A stretch of 64,000 nucleotides of DNA from Fen-671 sp963794745 (GTDB lineage: Bacteria > Actinomycetota > Acidimicrobiia > Acidimicrobiales > Palsa-688), in assembly GCA_963794745.1 (NCBI GenBank), contig CAWCEZ010000009.1, positions 62,001 through 126,000 of the forward strand, read 5' to 3'. Below the pieces are notes generated by a model. The model saw only the letters and a program-made list of their open reading frames with translations, searched no databases and was not told the origin of the DNA. Shown here piece by piece: positions 27,124 to 37,243 of the stretch. The translations under genes were made by a program, and so were the position numbers. The first letter of the stretch is position 1; each line of letters opens with the position of its first letter.

Positions 27124-28449
27124 ATGGGCATGTCAATCCACTCGGTAACCCGTTCATTGGTTGGCGGCGCGGTAATCCTGGGCAGCCTCACGGGCGTTGC
27201 TTCAGCAGCCTCGGCCGGTGCCAAGGTGGTCAACCTCACGATGTGGCAGCAATGGGGCGGTGGCCACGAGGAGGCCGCCCTGGACAAGGTAATAAAGGAG
27301 TACGAGGCGCTCAACCCGGGCGTGCGTATAACTGAAACGCCGGTCACGAACTCCGCCAAGATCCTCACTGCGATCAGCGGTGGGACGCCGCCCGACATTG
27401 TCGACCTGGGGACGTCGCTCGAAGTTGGGGAGTGGGCAAGCCGGGGGGCACTCCTGCCCATGGCGCCGTACATCTCCTCGGTCCACCTGAACACCAGCGT
27501 TTACGTGCCTGCGTCCCTAGATGCATTGACGGTCAGTGGCCAGCTTTACGGTTTGCCCTTCATGGACTTCGACGTCGGCCTGTTGTACAACAAGGCCCTC
27601 TTCAAGCAAGCCGGCCTCAATCCCAACGACCCGCCCACGACGACTCAACAGCTCCAGGCAGATGCGTTCAAGCTCACCAAACAGGACAGCAACGGGCGTA
27701 TAACCCAGCTCGGGTTCCTCCCCGACTTCCCTGGTCAGTCCAACGGGCAGGTGTGCACGCTCGAGGACATGGGCTGGGACTTTGGTGGCCAGTGGTACAA
27801 CGCGAACACGCACAAGATCACGGCCAATGCCCCGCAAAACATCGCCGCTTTGAACTACGAGGCGAGCTTCTACAAGAAATTCGGCGCCAGCAACATGGCG
27901 AATTTTGAGAGCAGCGCCGGCGCTTACCTGACCGCGAACGACCCGTTTGAATCAGGCAAATTGGCCATGGTCTACGACGGCCCGTGGGCACTGCAGTACA
28001 TAGAGGCCAACCGGCCGAGCTTGGCTCCTCAGATCGGGGTGGCTCCCTTCCCCGCACCTGCTGGGATGGGCTCGCACACGGGCACGACGTTCATAGACAC
28101 CAATCCCCAGGTCATCCCCCGAGGCGCGTCCGACCCATCAGCCGCATTCGCGTTCATAAAGTGGGAGACGACGAACCCTCAGGTAACGGCCACCTTTGCC
28201 CAGCTGGTTGGCAACCTTCCGCAGCTCAAGAAAGTCCCCAGCTTCCCTCTGGCCAAGGATGCCCGCTTCCAGGTGTTCATCACCGAGGCCAACTCCGCGA
28301 ACGCCCATGTTTGGCCTCAGCTGCCCTACTCCACCGAGTACGGGGTGCGCCTGTGCCAGGCTCAGCAGTCCGTCTTGTTGGGCACCACGAGCGCAGCCCA
28401 GGCTATGGGCTCGTTGCAGACCACGATGGAGAGCTCTGCCAGCTCCTAG
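27124..28449 (+). CDS. ABC transporter sugar-binding protein
   Basis: 441 aa; GAAGGAGGG is immediately before ATG 27124. A Sec signal peptide ends near VASAASAGA and there is no lipobox cysteine. The mature protein has the family-1 solute-binding pattern: NLTMWQQWGGGHEEAALDKV, KILTAISGGTPPDIVDLG, and LAMVYDGPWAL. Carbohydrate specificity cannot be read. It starts the operon that continues with the fused permease. Confidence 0.9.
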   Translation: MGMSIHSVTRSLVGGAVILGSLTGVASAASAGAKVVNLTMWQQWGGGHEEAALDKVIKEYEALNPGVRITETPVTNSAKILTAISGGTPPDIVDLGTSLEVGEWASRGALLPMAPYISSVHLNTSVYVPASLDALTVSGQLYGLPFMDFDVGLLYNKALFKQAGLNPNDPPTTTQQLQADAFKLTKQDSNGRITQLGFLPDFPGQSNGQVCTLEDMGWDFGGQWYNANTHKITANAPQNIAALNYEASFYKKFGASNMANFESSAGAYLTANDPFESGKLAMVYDGPWALQYIEANRPSLAPQIGVAPFPAPAGMGSHTGTTFIDTNPQVIPRGASDPSAAFAFIKWETTNPQVTATFAQLVGNLPQLKKVPSFPLAKDARFQVFITEANSANAHVWPQLPYSTEYGVRLCQAQQSVLLGTTSAAQAMGSLQTTMESSASS

Positions 28450-28460
28450 CACCAAGGTAG

Positions 28461-30287
28461 ATGCCGGTGCAGCAAACCATTAGCCACGCCGACGAGGCGG
28501 ATTGCCCCCGTCGGCGTTGGCGACCGTGGCGCGGCCCGCTTCCGTTCCTCCTGCCCTGGCTGATCGGGTTCGTCGCCCTCACAATTATCCCGCTCTGCCT
28601 GTCGCTTTACTGGAGCTTCACCAACTACGACATGCTGCAGCCGCCTAAGTGGGTAGGCGCGGAGAATTACGTGGGCCTCGTCCACGACCCGCTGTTCCGG
28701 ACATCGGTCATCAACACGAGCTTTATGGTGGTCATCGGGGTCCCTGCAGGGATCCTCCTTGGCCTAGGTTGTGCGTTGCTGTTGAGGCGCCCGATCCGGG
28801 GATCGGCCCTCTACCGAGGTGCCATCTTCGTCCCCGCCGTTGTCCCGTCGGTGGCGGTGGCCGTGATATGGATCTGGATCTTCAACCCGGACTATGGGCT
28901 GCTGAACGCCGCTCTGGGAGTCGTCCACATCAAGCCTCAAGGTTGGCTCGCCAACCCGTCGTTGGCGAAACCCAGCCTCTTGATGCTCCTCGTCTGGGAA
29001 GCGGTCGGCCAGATCATGGTGCTGATGTTGGCAGGGCTGAAGGAGATCCCGGGAGAGCTCTACGAAGCCGCTTCCCTCGACGGGGCGAGGCCTCTGCAGC
29101 ACTTCCGGTATATCACCCTGCCTCTGCTCGGCCCCGTGTTGTTCTACAGCCTCATCGTGTGGATGATCTTCTACTTACAGTTCTTCACCGAAGCGTTCGT
29201 GGCCACGGCTCAGGACCTGGGCGAGCCCGTCAACTCAACCCTGTTTTACTCCATCTATATTTACCAGAACGCATTCCAGTTCTTGAAAATGGGCTACGCC
29301 TCAGCCATGGCATGGATCCTCTTCGCCGTCACCATGGTCATCACCGTGACCTTGTTCCGTTTGCAGCGACGGTTCATCTTCTACCGGGGCGAGCAGCGCG
29401 GCATGAACCTATTCCAGACCATGGCCGGGACGACAACGCGACGCCGCCGGCTTACCGATGGCGCCAGGCACCTTGCCCTGATATGCATTTCGCTCGTCAT
29501 CCTCATACCGCTGGTGTGGATGGTCGCCAGTTCTTTGAAGTCCAATTCGGCCATCTTCGTGAACCCTCCGCAGCTCCTGCCCTCCCATCCTCAGTTCGAC
29601 AATTACCCGAAGGCCTTCAATTACATACCGTTCTGGTTGTACTTCCGCAACAGTGTGATCGTGTCCGCGGCCACGATATGCGGGATCTTGTTCTCATGCG
29701 TGCCTGCCGCCTACGCATTTTCTATATTGCGTTGGCGAGGACGAGATCTGGTGTTTTTCGTTGTACTTGCCGGCATAATGCTTCCGTTCCAGGTCCTGAT
29801 GGTCCCTCTCTACGTGATATACCGGGACCTGCATTTTCTCGGGACCTTGCTACCGCTGATCGTGCCGCCCTTTTTTGGCCAGTACATCGCGTCGGCCTTC
29901 TCGGCAAGCCTCGCCATTTTTCTGCTGCGGCAGTTCTTCAGGTCCCTGCCCGGAGAGCTGATCGATGCCGCCCGCATCGATGGCGCAGGGGACTGGGCGA
30001 TCCTGTTCCGTGTGGTACTGCCCATCGCGAGAGGGGGGCTCATAACAGTCACCTTGTTCGCGTTCCTGTCCAGCTGGACCGATTTCTTGGCGCCGCTCAT
30101 CTTCCTCAACAAAAGCTCGCTGTTCACCCTCTCCCTGGGCTTGCAGCAGTACCAGAGCCTCCACTTCACCGCGTTCAATTACCTAATGGCTGCGGCTTTC
30201 GTCTTTGCCCTCCCGGTGCTGTTGGCCTTCATCTTCGCCCAACGATTTTTTGTCCAAGGCATCGCCCTTTCTGGCTTGCGCGGGTAG
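28461..30287 (+). CDS. sugar ABC transporter permease, MalF-like and MalG-like halves fused in one ORF
   Basis: 608 aa, about double a normal permease. Residues 1-315 are a MalF/UgpA-type subunit with the EAA loop YEAASLDGARPLQHFRYITL. Residues about 316-608 are a MalG/UgpE-type subunit with its own loop (IDAARIDGAGDWAILFRVVL). There is no stop codon between the halves, though M-N-L-F at the junction is where a separate second gene would start. No ATPase gene lies nearby, so a shared MsmK/UgpC-type ATPase encoded elsewhere is implied. Confidence 0.88.
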   Translation: MPVQQTISHADEADCPRRRWRPWRGPLPFLLPWLIGFVALTIIPLCLSLYWSFTNYDMLQPPKWVGAENYVGLVHDPLFRTSVINTSFMVVIGVPAGILLGLGCALLLRRPIRGSALYRGAIFVPAVVPSVAVAVIWIWIFNPDYGLLNAALGVVHIKPQGWLANPSLAKPSLLMLLVWEAVGQIMVLMLAGLKEIPGELYEAASLDGARPLQHFRYITLPLLGPVLFYSLIVWMIFYLQFFTEAFVATAQDLGEPVNSTLFYSIYIYQNAFQFLKMGYASAMAWILFAVTMVITVTLFRLQRRFIFYRGEQRGMNLFQTMAGTTTRRRRLTDGARHLALICISLVILIPLVWMVASSLKSNSAIFVNPPQLLPSHPQFDNYPKAFNYIPFWLYFRNSVIVSAATICGILFSCVPAAYAFSILRWRGRDLVFFVVLAGIMLPFQVLMVPLYVIYRDLHFLGTLLPLIVPPFFGQYIASAFSASLAIFLLRQFFRSLPGELIDAARIDGAGDWAILFRVVLPIARGGLITVTLFAFLSSWTDFLAPLIFLNKSSLFTLSLGLQQYQSLHFTAFNYLMAAAFVFALPVLLAFIFAQRFFVQGIALSGLRG

Positions 30288-30628
30288 CGCCGCGAGGCGG
30301 CTTCGAGTGCCGACGCGCTGTGACGCGCGCGCAAAGCTGCCTGCCATGCTCGCTGCAAGAGGACATTTGGGGATAAAGCTACCGCCCCGTTAGCTCGACA
30401 TTTTCTGGGAGGGCCGACAGCTTAGGAGGCAAGGCGTCAGACCAGCCCGGTCGGGAGAACTCCGGCACCGCTCAAACCTCGACGTCGTGGCCGCAACCCG
30501 GGGCGCCGGGTAGCAAAGGCGGGTACTCTGGCCCGCTCGAGGGGGACCTGGCCTGGCCTACCCAGGGACAGGTCTCCTCGTCCTAGAGCGGTGGCGGGCT
30601 CACCTACCAGGGCCCACCCAGGTCCCGG
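30288..30628. other. intergenic stretch with no supported gene
   Basis: 341 nt after the permease fusion. Short ORFs here are shadows. I see no strong hairpin followed by a T-run and no recognisable RNA. Confidence 0.5.
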
Positions 30629-30844
30629 GTGCGCTTCGTCAAAGTAACCAGTGCCCTGGTGGTGACGCACCGCCAGGCGCAGGTCGGTACCAGAGAGCAG
30701 ATCGAGGCGGCTTATCGTTCGGCGCTAATCCACAACCTGCTCCTCGGTTGGTGGGGCATCCCATTTGGCCTGATTTGGACACCGATCGCCTTGGCCGCGA
30801 ATGCCAAGGCATTGCGCCAAGTACGCGCGGTCGCCACCAGGTAG
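30629..30844 (+). CDS. small putative membrane protein
   Basis: 71 aa from a GTG; no better start lies before the in-frame stop at 30584. An amphipathic N-terminus (REQIEAAYRSALIHN) is followed by one hydrophobic helix, WWGIPFGLIWTPIALAANAK, and a basic end. Not recognised as a named family. Confidence 0.5.
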   Translation: MRFVKVTSALVVTHRQAQVGTREQIEAAYRSALIHNLLLGWWGIPFGLIWTPIALAANAKALRQVRAVATR

Positions 30845-30898
30845 CAGCCGGTTATGGGAGGAGCGCGACCTTGGCGGACCGCGGCCCGTCACGGTAAC

Positions 30899-30937
30899 GC
30901 AGACATCGCGATGCGTTTGGCGCATCGCGATGTCTGC
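30899..30937. repeat. perfect 17-bp inverted repeat with 5-nt loop
   Basis: Left arm 30899-30915 (gcagacatcgcgatgcg) is exactly repeated in reverse complement at 30921-30937, with loop tttgg. Each arm itself contains the palindrome catcgcgatg. No T-tract follows, so it could be a bidirectional stem-loop terminator or a protein-binding site. It lies between the small membrane protein and the S9 peptidase. Confidence 0.9.
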
Positions 30938-31029
30938 CCGAGGAGCGCTTCGGCAGCTGTCTCGGTGACGGGCATCGGAGGATCCTCAGCAGCCCTTCGT
31001 CTGAACCGTCAGTTGTGTGAAACTACGAT

Positions 31030-33017
31030 ATGCCTCGACATCTGATGAGACCAGAGGACCTAGGGCTTGTTCGCTGGGCCCAAGAACCCAATCTGTCCGG
31101 CGACGGCGAGCGAGTGGCGTGGTGCGAAGTATCGTTCGACCTCGACCGGGACCAGCCAGTGTCCAACATCATGGTCGCGGCCTCGCGGGGTGACAACGAG
31201 CCCCGCCGCTTTAGCGAAGGGCCCCACGACTCGAGCCCAGCGTGGTCGCCGGGCGGAGACTACCTGGCCTACCTGTCAGCCGACCCGGGGCCACCGACCG
31301 TCCACCTTGCTCCTCTAGATGGGGGCGCGCCCGCGAAAGTCGAGGCCCCTGGGCCGGTGCGCTGGTTCAGTTGGTCGCCCACCGGGGACCGTCTCGTCCT
31401 GGTTGTGAACGTGGGCCGGGCAAATGGCACCGGCAAGGCAACCGAGCAAAACGTACCTCGGGTCATCCGCGGCACGATCAACCGTTTGGACGGTGCGGGT
31501 TGGCTCGAGGGTAGAGACCACTTGTTCGTCTACGACGTCAGCGGGCAGGCCGTTCGTCAGATCACTTCTGGCGACTACGACCATGCGCAGCCAAGCTGGT
31601 CGCCGGACGGTGCAAGCATTGTTTTCGTCTCGGACCGGTCACGCTCACGCGACGACCATTTTGGGTTGGGCGACCTTTGGGTTGTGCCAACGAGCGGGGG
31701 GAGACCGCGTCGCTTGGCAGGAGGCCTCGGTTGGGCGGCGTTCCCGACTTTCTCACCGGACGGTAGTCACGTGGCCTTCAGCGGGCTCTTGGGGACCGAG
31801 CAACGAGCCGCCCGCGACACCAAACTGTTCACGCTCAGATTCTGACGGGCTCGGTGAGGTGGAGCAACTGGTCCCAGACCTCGATCGCCCGGTCGGGTTC
31901 TCTTTGTTTGCCAAGCCGTTTGCGTGGCTCTCCGATGACGAGCTCCTCTTCACCGTTGCCGACGCAGGGAACATCGGTATCCGTCGCGCCCGTACCGGTG
32001 AGCGTTCCGGGCGAGCCATAATAACTGGCGACACACAGGTCAACGGCCTCACCTTGGGTGGCCCTGATGACCATCGTGTCTTGGCTTACGCGTCGGCATG
32101 GGTTGATTCGCCATCAGAGAATCCTCTGCTTGGAGCTTGCGAAGCGTACCAGGACGGCGCGACAGGTGAGCAGCGCCGGGCGTCAGCTCACCCGGTCGGT
32201 TGAACTGCTCAAAACAGAACGGCTACAAGCCAAATCGGCTGATGGGCGCGATATCGATTACTTCGTTATCCGGCCGAAGACAGCTCGGTCAACGCCTAAG
32301 GTCCCACCCCCTCTTTTCCTCGACATCCACGGAGGGCCGAACCTTTACAACCCAATTTCCGAACTGTTCCCCTACTACCAGGTGCTCGCCGGAGCAGGCT
32401 ACCTTGTGGCCCTCCCGAACCCGCGGGGCAGCATCGGGTACGGCGGGGACTTCACGGGACAGGTGAGGGGCGATTGGGGAGGAAAAGACTTCGAAGATCT
32501 AATAACCTGTGCCGACGACGTTATCGGACGAGGATTGGCAGACGAGCGCCGACAGTTCGTAGGGGGGTACTCGTACGGCGGCTACATGTCTGCCTGGGCG
32601 ATCGGCCAAACCACCCGGTTCATGGCGGCAACGGTGGGGGCCCCGGTTATCAACCTGGCCAGTATGTTTGGCACCTCCGACGCCAACTCGGAGTTCGGCG
32701 ATGACTTGACGGGCGACCCGTGGTCTTCTCCCGGTGCTCTCAGCGCGCGTTCACCGGTCTCCTTCGTCCGCAACATCAAGACGCCCGTGTTCCTTTACGT
32801 GTACGACGGCGACCTGCGCTGTCCTCCGGGCCAAGCCGACGAGTTCTTCGTCGCCCTCAAATGGTTCGGCAAGCAAGTCGAGTACGTCCGGTACCCTGGT
32901 GGATCTCATTTCTCGTATTTTCCGATGGTCGGCCCTCCATCACAGGCCGAAGACCGGATGCGGAGGGTGCTCGACTTTCTAGGACGCCATGGAGGCCCGG
33001 CCCTCAAGCTGCCTTAG
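31030..33017 (+). pseudogene. S9-family (prolyl oligopeptidase/acylaminoacyl-type) peptidase, two frameshifts
   Basis: The reconstructed protein is about 660 aa: an N-terminal beta-propeller with WD40-like SPDG blades (SWSPDGASIVFVSDRSR) and a C-terminal alpha/beta hydrolase. The hydrolase has LDIHGGPNLYNP, the serine elbow GGYSYGGYM, the acid region DGDLRCPPGQ and the histidine in GGSHFSYFP. The frame shifts by +1 near 31838 and again near 32119; each is repaired by dropping one base. The catalytic triad is intact, so sequencing error or recent decay is likely. Confidence 0.82.
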
Positions 33018-33398
33018 CCGGACCATCCGGCTGCCGACATCCGTGGGGGTCGAAGAGCGCCGTGCCTCGCCGCAACAAGCGGGTTGATATGGGACCGCGA
33101 AAGGCGACCGGGCGCGAAGATCGTGCCGTCGCGGAAGGTAGCAGGCCAGACGGTTGTCTAGTGGTCGAGGTGGTGGTGCTCGGGACCAAGGTCGTCGTCG
33201 ACGTGGTTGAAGAGCCCGGCACTGTTGTCGACGTGCTGCTCGGGACCGTGGTGGTGGGGAGCGTGGACGTGGGGACCGTGGTCGTGGGGACCTGGTCGTC
33301 GGGACCGTGGTCGTCGTAGTAGTAGTGACAACCGCCGCCCAGGTTGACTCGGCCCGTGCTACGAAATGGGAGGATCAGATCGGCGGAGGCGTTGCCGG
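33018..33398. other. non-coding or degenerate stretch with low-complexity GTGGTCGTG-like repeats
   Basis: Between the S9 peptidase and the DUF929 gene. From about 33160 to 33325 the plus strand is an imperfect run of gtggtcgtg/gggaccgtg units. On the minus strand these read as a Thr/Pro/Val-rich linker (TTTVPTSTLPTTTVPSSTST) typical of secreted actinobacterial proteins, but it is broken by a frame change and has no start. It may be the remains of a secreted protein tail. Confidence 0.4.
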
Positions 33399-34152
33399 CT
33401 ATGGAGCAGAGTGCCCGATCAGAAAGTTGGCTGCCCCGTCCATGGCGCGCGCTACCGAGCTGGACGGATTGGCCAGGTCGTCGCTTATCTCTGATGCCGT
33501 CAGGCCTTTTAGCGGGCTGATCGAGGCGCTCGCACCTATGACGAGGTAGCGGTTGTCGATGTCAATGAAGGGTATGCCGCCGGCGGATGACGCATACGGG
33601 GATTTGTCGTACGCCTTGAAAACAGAGAGCTCCTGTTTGCTCATATTCGCCTGGCTAGGAAAGCCGCTACCGACGGCGTCCGCCGCCTCCCAAGAGAAAT
33701 AGCTACTGGTGTAATGCGAGCCGTGGAGGCTCAAGCTGGCGGTGTCCGGGTCAACACGGCGGCCGAGGACACGACGGCCGGCCCATCGGCCAGCGTCCCA
33801 AACTTGGCGAGGGCGATCCGAGCGCCCAGCGTGCCGCTGCGCAGAACGGACAGAAGTCGGCCCCGATGTACAAAACCACGGGCTTACCTCTTTCGGTAAG
33901 CGCCGCTTTGTCTTCAAGGACAACGGGACGCGATACGCCACCGGCAAGACCAACTTGTTCTAGGACTGTGTCTGAAACCTGTACACCGTTGGTATTACTA
34001 CGTTGGCCTACCCATGCGGTTGCTCTGGACGTTGCCATGCCCTTCGTGCCAGCGTCGGCAACAGCACCCATTGAACTGGCGAGTGTGGCCGCCAGGGAGG
34101 CCAAAATGCCTACCGTCAATAAGAGCCCACTGAACTTCCGGCGTGGAGCCAT
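33399..34152 (-). pseudogene. DUF929 thioredoxin-fold secreted protein, two frameshifts
   Basis: Three frames join into one DUF929 protein of about 250 aa: signal/anchor RRKFSGLLLTVGILASLAAT, then VVLYIGADFCPFCAAARWAL with a thioredoxin-like CPFC, a middle piece IALAKFGTLADGPAVVSSAA, and the end HGSHYTSSYFSWEA to GGIPFIDIDNRYL. One base is missing near 33813 and another near 33755. Probably exported. Confidence 0.75.
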
Positions 34153-34253
34153 TGCACATCGTATATTCCACCTGACGGGGAGTGCTATCACATGCGTTCA
34201 AAGTGGGCGGGCAGGCTGCACCCCCTGCCGGCAAGTTCAAGCACTTCGCGGAG

Positions 34254-36470
34254 CTATCCGCACGACAAGGACTGAGCGGGCATCTCGTGGGCCGCGAGCC
34301 TCGGAGTGGAGCCCGAGCTCGTCTCCCACCACAGGTTTTCGCTGATCGCCGTGAAGCTCGATGGGACGGCGAGCTGACCGGCCGCGAGCGCCGCCCCGAC
34401 CGTACTGCGCACCAGGTGCGTGCACCAGGGGCAAGGAGCTCCCAGGGCTCCTCATGGATCGCGAGAAACGCCCCGCCGGACAGGACGATGACGTCTCCTG
34501 TAACCCGGGGGCACCGCTGTGGCGGGCTGCCCGGGCAGCTGGGGCAGGGCCACGACCTTCCAGGGCCGGCCAATCCCGGTCGTGACGAACGCATCGAAGG
34601 GGTTTGTCGACGGTAGGAGCACGTTTGACCCCACCAACATCGTCGTGGTGGATGAGAGGGTTACCAAAGTGGCGGGCCAGCATGGCAGTACCTGCCCTGG
34701 GCCCGCTGGGCCCGGCAATGCCGTGGCCGCCCAATGCGCTCCCCCGTCGGTCGACTCAATGACGGGTTGGTCCCCTAGGCCTTGCGCGGAGTTCCCGAGG
34801 ACATCGGCACCGAAGGTTATGCATGGGCCCGTGGCTGGGCACGACAAGGGGACCTGTTGCCAGTGGTCTCCGCCCTTCATTTCCTCGACCAGAGGCGGGG
34901 GGTTCGAAGGCACCGCCTGCGAAGACACGGCCTGCGAAGGCGCGGAGAATAGGGCTTCCACGGTGCCGACTTCATAGCGGAAACCGCCAAACGTCGTGCT
35001 CTTGCCCCGGCCGGCACCGGCAAGGCAGACCAAGTGCGGCATCAGTGCACTAAAGGTGGCTACCTCGGCCACCAAGGGATGCTGGTTGTCGGGAGGACGT
35101 CTAATGCGGCGAAGATGTACCGGCCGTTTTGGCTCAGGGCGAGATCATTGCATTCTTGGACCGTAGGTTTTTGGTAGGCACCGGTGGTCATGATCGAAGC
35201 GATCGCCCCTTTCACGGAGGCCCGGCGAGCCCCACCCGGGCCTTGCACAGCGATAAAGCCGTCCCCGCACCACCCCACATACCCGGGCTGCGCAGGGTTG
35301 GCTGAAATGGGGTCCAAACCGGAGGTCAGGTCGGCGAGAGCCCGGTGCGTGCCAAGGCTTGGAAAAGCGACCGCCGGTAGGACTTCTACGGTCGCCGGGC
35401 CTACCGTGAGCTGCAAGAGCCCTTTCACCCCATTGTGGAGCGCGTCAATGGCTGCACCGGAGGGGACGTGGCTCGTGAGGCTGGCCGTGAGCTGAAACGC
35501 AAACAGGTCGTTTGCCCTGTATGACACTTTCCAAAGGGCTGTACCCGCTGAGCTCGACCACACTGCCGGGGGGAACGGACGCCGTCATGGCCGTGAGCCT
35601 GCCGCAACCAGGAATGCTCCTACAGGTGTAGGCGGCGCCTGCGCGGAGGTGCACGGTGGTCTGGCCCTCGGGCGCGCCCAGCCCGCAACTCTTTGCTATC
35701 TCGAGGCACTGGACTGCCAAGGGATAAATGCCGGGGAGGGGTGAGACCAGCGAGGCACGCAGGTTCGTGCCCATTTCAACCCAGGGGGCAGCCGGCAGGA
35801 CAAGGCGCGGAGAGAACTCTGTCGGTGACGACCAGGTCAGACCTACCCCACTGTAGGTGAGGCCGTTTGGGCAGCCATCCCAACAGAAATTTGCATATTG
35901 AGCGAGCTGGCCTAGCGGGCGAGCCAACCTCCCCGTTACCGTGACCCACTGGCCCGGACCGGCAGACGAGGGCGACACGCTCAAGCTCACCGATGGCCCC
36001 CCGGGCGACACCCCGTTTCCCTGTCCTGTAGCCGTACTAAGAGCCGCGGGCGCTGTCTTGGAGCCGAGCACGTCCTCGAGCGAGACGTAATAAGTACCCG
36101 CCGGCACGACAGGTACCCTAAGGCAGCCGATGAACTTCCCGTTCATGGACTGCGACAAGTCCCCATCTAACGCAGAGGGGCTTACCAGCGTCGGGCACTG
36201 AGCCCCCGGCCAGCTAACCGCGCCTATGACGCTGCGGCTGGGAGTGCTCGCGGCGACGGTCGTTAGGCCCGGGGTGGGAAAAGTCAGTGCAACAGCGGCG
36301 ACCACTAGAGAGAAGTAGCGAGCGCCCCGGATGGGACGATCGAGCCAATGGGCCCTGGCCAGCGTGCGGCGCGCCACCAAGTGCTTACTCGGGGCGCTGG
36401 CGCGAGGTTCCAAATCCAGCGGCGCCCGATGGCGGCGAGGTACCCGTTCCGATCGGGACGACGTCGGCAC
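34254..36470 (-). pseudogene. secreted Asp-box (BNR) repeat protein, at least four frameshifts
   Basis: A large exported protein can be followed through overlapping minus-strand frames. A signal segment (YFSLVVAAVALTFPTPGL) and an Ig-like N-terminal half lie at 35540-36400. The WKVSYRANDLFAFQLTASL region continues to 35080. An Asp-box repeat, ESTDGGAHW, lies near 34770, and a last piece SSFTAISENLWWETSSG ends at 34254. Frame breaks lie near 35536, 35075, 34510 and 34410. The start is uncertain. Function not assignable. Confidence 0.6.
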
Positions 36471-36653
36471 GGTAGATGTCGTCCGATTGAAGCTTCAAAA
36501 CGGACTCGGTCCCGCGAAGGAGTGGGAAGCCTCTGATGCCATGGCGGGTGAACCGGTGAACGCTGCGGCGCCGACTTTGGCGAGCCCGACCCCCAGGTCG
36601 GCCAACAGGGCCACCCACACTGTCCGCCCGCTCCCACTCGGCATTGCGCGGCT

Positions 36654-37232
36654 CTATGGCTCAAGGAGGAGCCGCTGTCGCCGGTACGACACAAGCCGCG
36701 CTGGTGAGCAAGGAATGCCTCGGCTTCGCGCCGGTGACCTCAGCCGGACGAACTCGAGGTGTTCCAGGTCCGTCGAGGCCATCGCCGACTCGAAGCGGTC
36801 CCGGTACTTCCCGTGCTGGGTCCATGCCCAACGGATGATCGACAGGTGGGGATCCCACGCCACGAGGTTGCGCATCGACTCGCGATTGCCGTTCCAGAGC
36901 CGTTCGTGGCGGACGACACGGCGCAAGGACCTGGTAGTTACCTGTCGCATGACGGTCCGTCTGGGAAGGTCAAGCCACACGATTGTGTCAGCGCGCTGCC
37001 ATACCGGTCCGTCCATGACCACCGACCGGTAGTTGCCGTCGATCACCCACATCTCGGTCGACGCGATCTTGTCGATTGCTGCGTAAAAAGTGGCTGGGTC
37101 GATCGGCTCCCAGTCGGCCAGATGGTGGATGGCGTCGAGCTCGACCCAGGGTGCCCGGAGCTGTGCGGCCAAGCGCTGAGAAAATCGGGTCTTGCCCGCG
37201 CCGGCATTCCCGATGACTGAGACCCGGCGCAT
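36654..37232 (-). CDS. P-loop nucleoside/adenylate-kinase-like protein (topology-modulation type)
   Basis: 192 aa from ATG 37232. Begins MRRVSVIGNAGAGKTRFSQR (Walker A), then WVELDAIHHLADW, and MWVIDGNYRSVVMDGPVWQ with WLDLPRRTVMRQV. This layout matches the small FlaR/adenylate-kinase-related family whose substrates are unknown. It lies 11 nt downstream of the phosphotransferase gene, in one operon. Confidence 0.8.
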   Translation of the reverse strand: MRRVSVIGNAGAGKTRFSQRLAAQLRAPWVELDAIHHLADWEPIDPATFYAAIDKIASTEMWVIDGNYRSVVMDGPVWQRADTIVWLDLPRRTVMRQVTTRSLRRVVRHERLWNGNRESMRNLVAWDPHLSIIRWAWTQHGKYRDRFESAMASTDLEHLEFVRLRSPARSRGIPCSPARLVSYRRQRLLLEP

Positions 37233-37243
37233 AACAGCCTCGA

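Noticed and set aside
28649..30376. A 575-codon ORF overlapping the fused permease
   Set aside because: It is a shadow in another frame, rich in Arg/Pro, with no membrane pattern, while the permease frame has all family motifs.
33112..33319. A Val-rich plus-strand protein tail after the S9 peptidase
   Set aside because: The V-V-V-G pattern is the antisense image of a Thr/Pro-rich repeat and the ORF has no plausible N-terminus.
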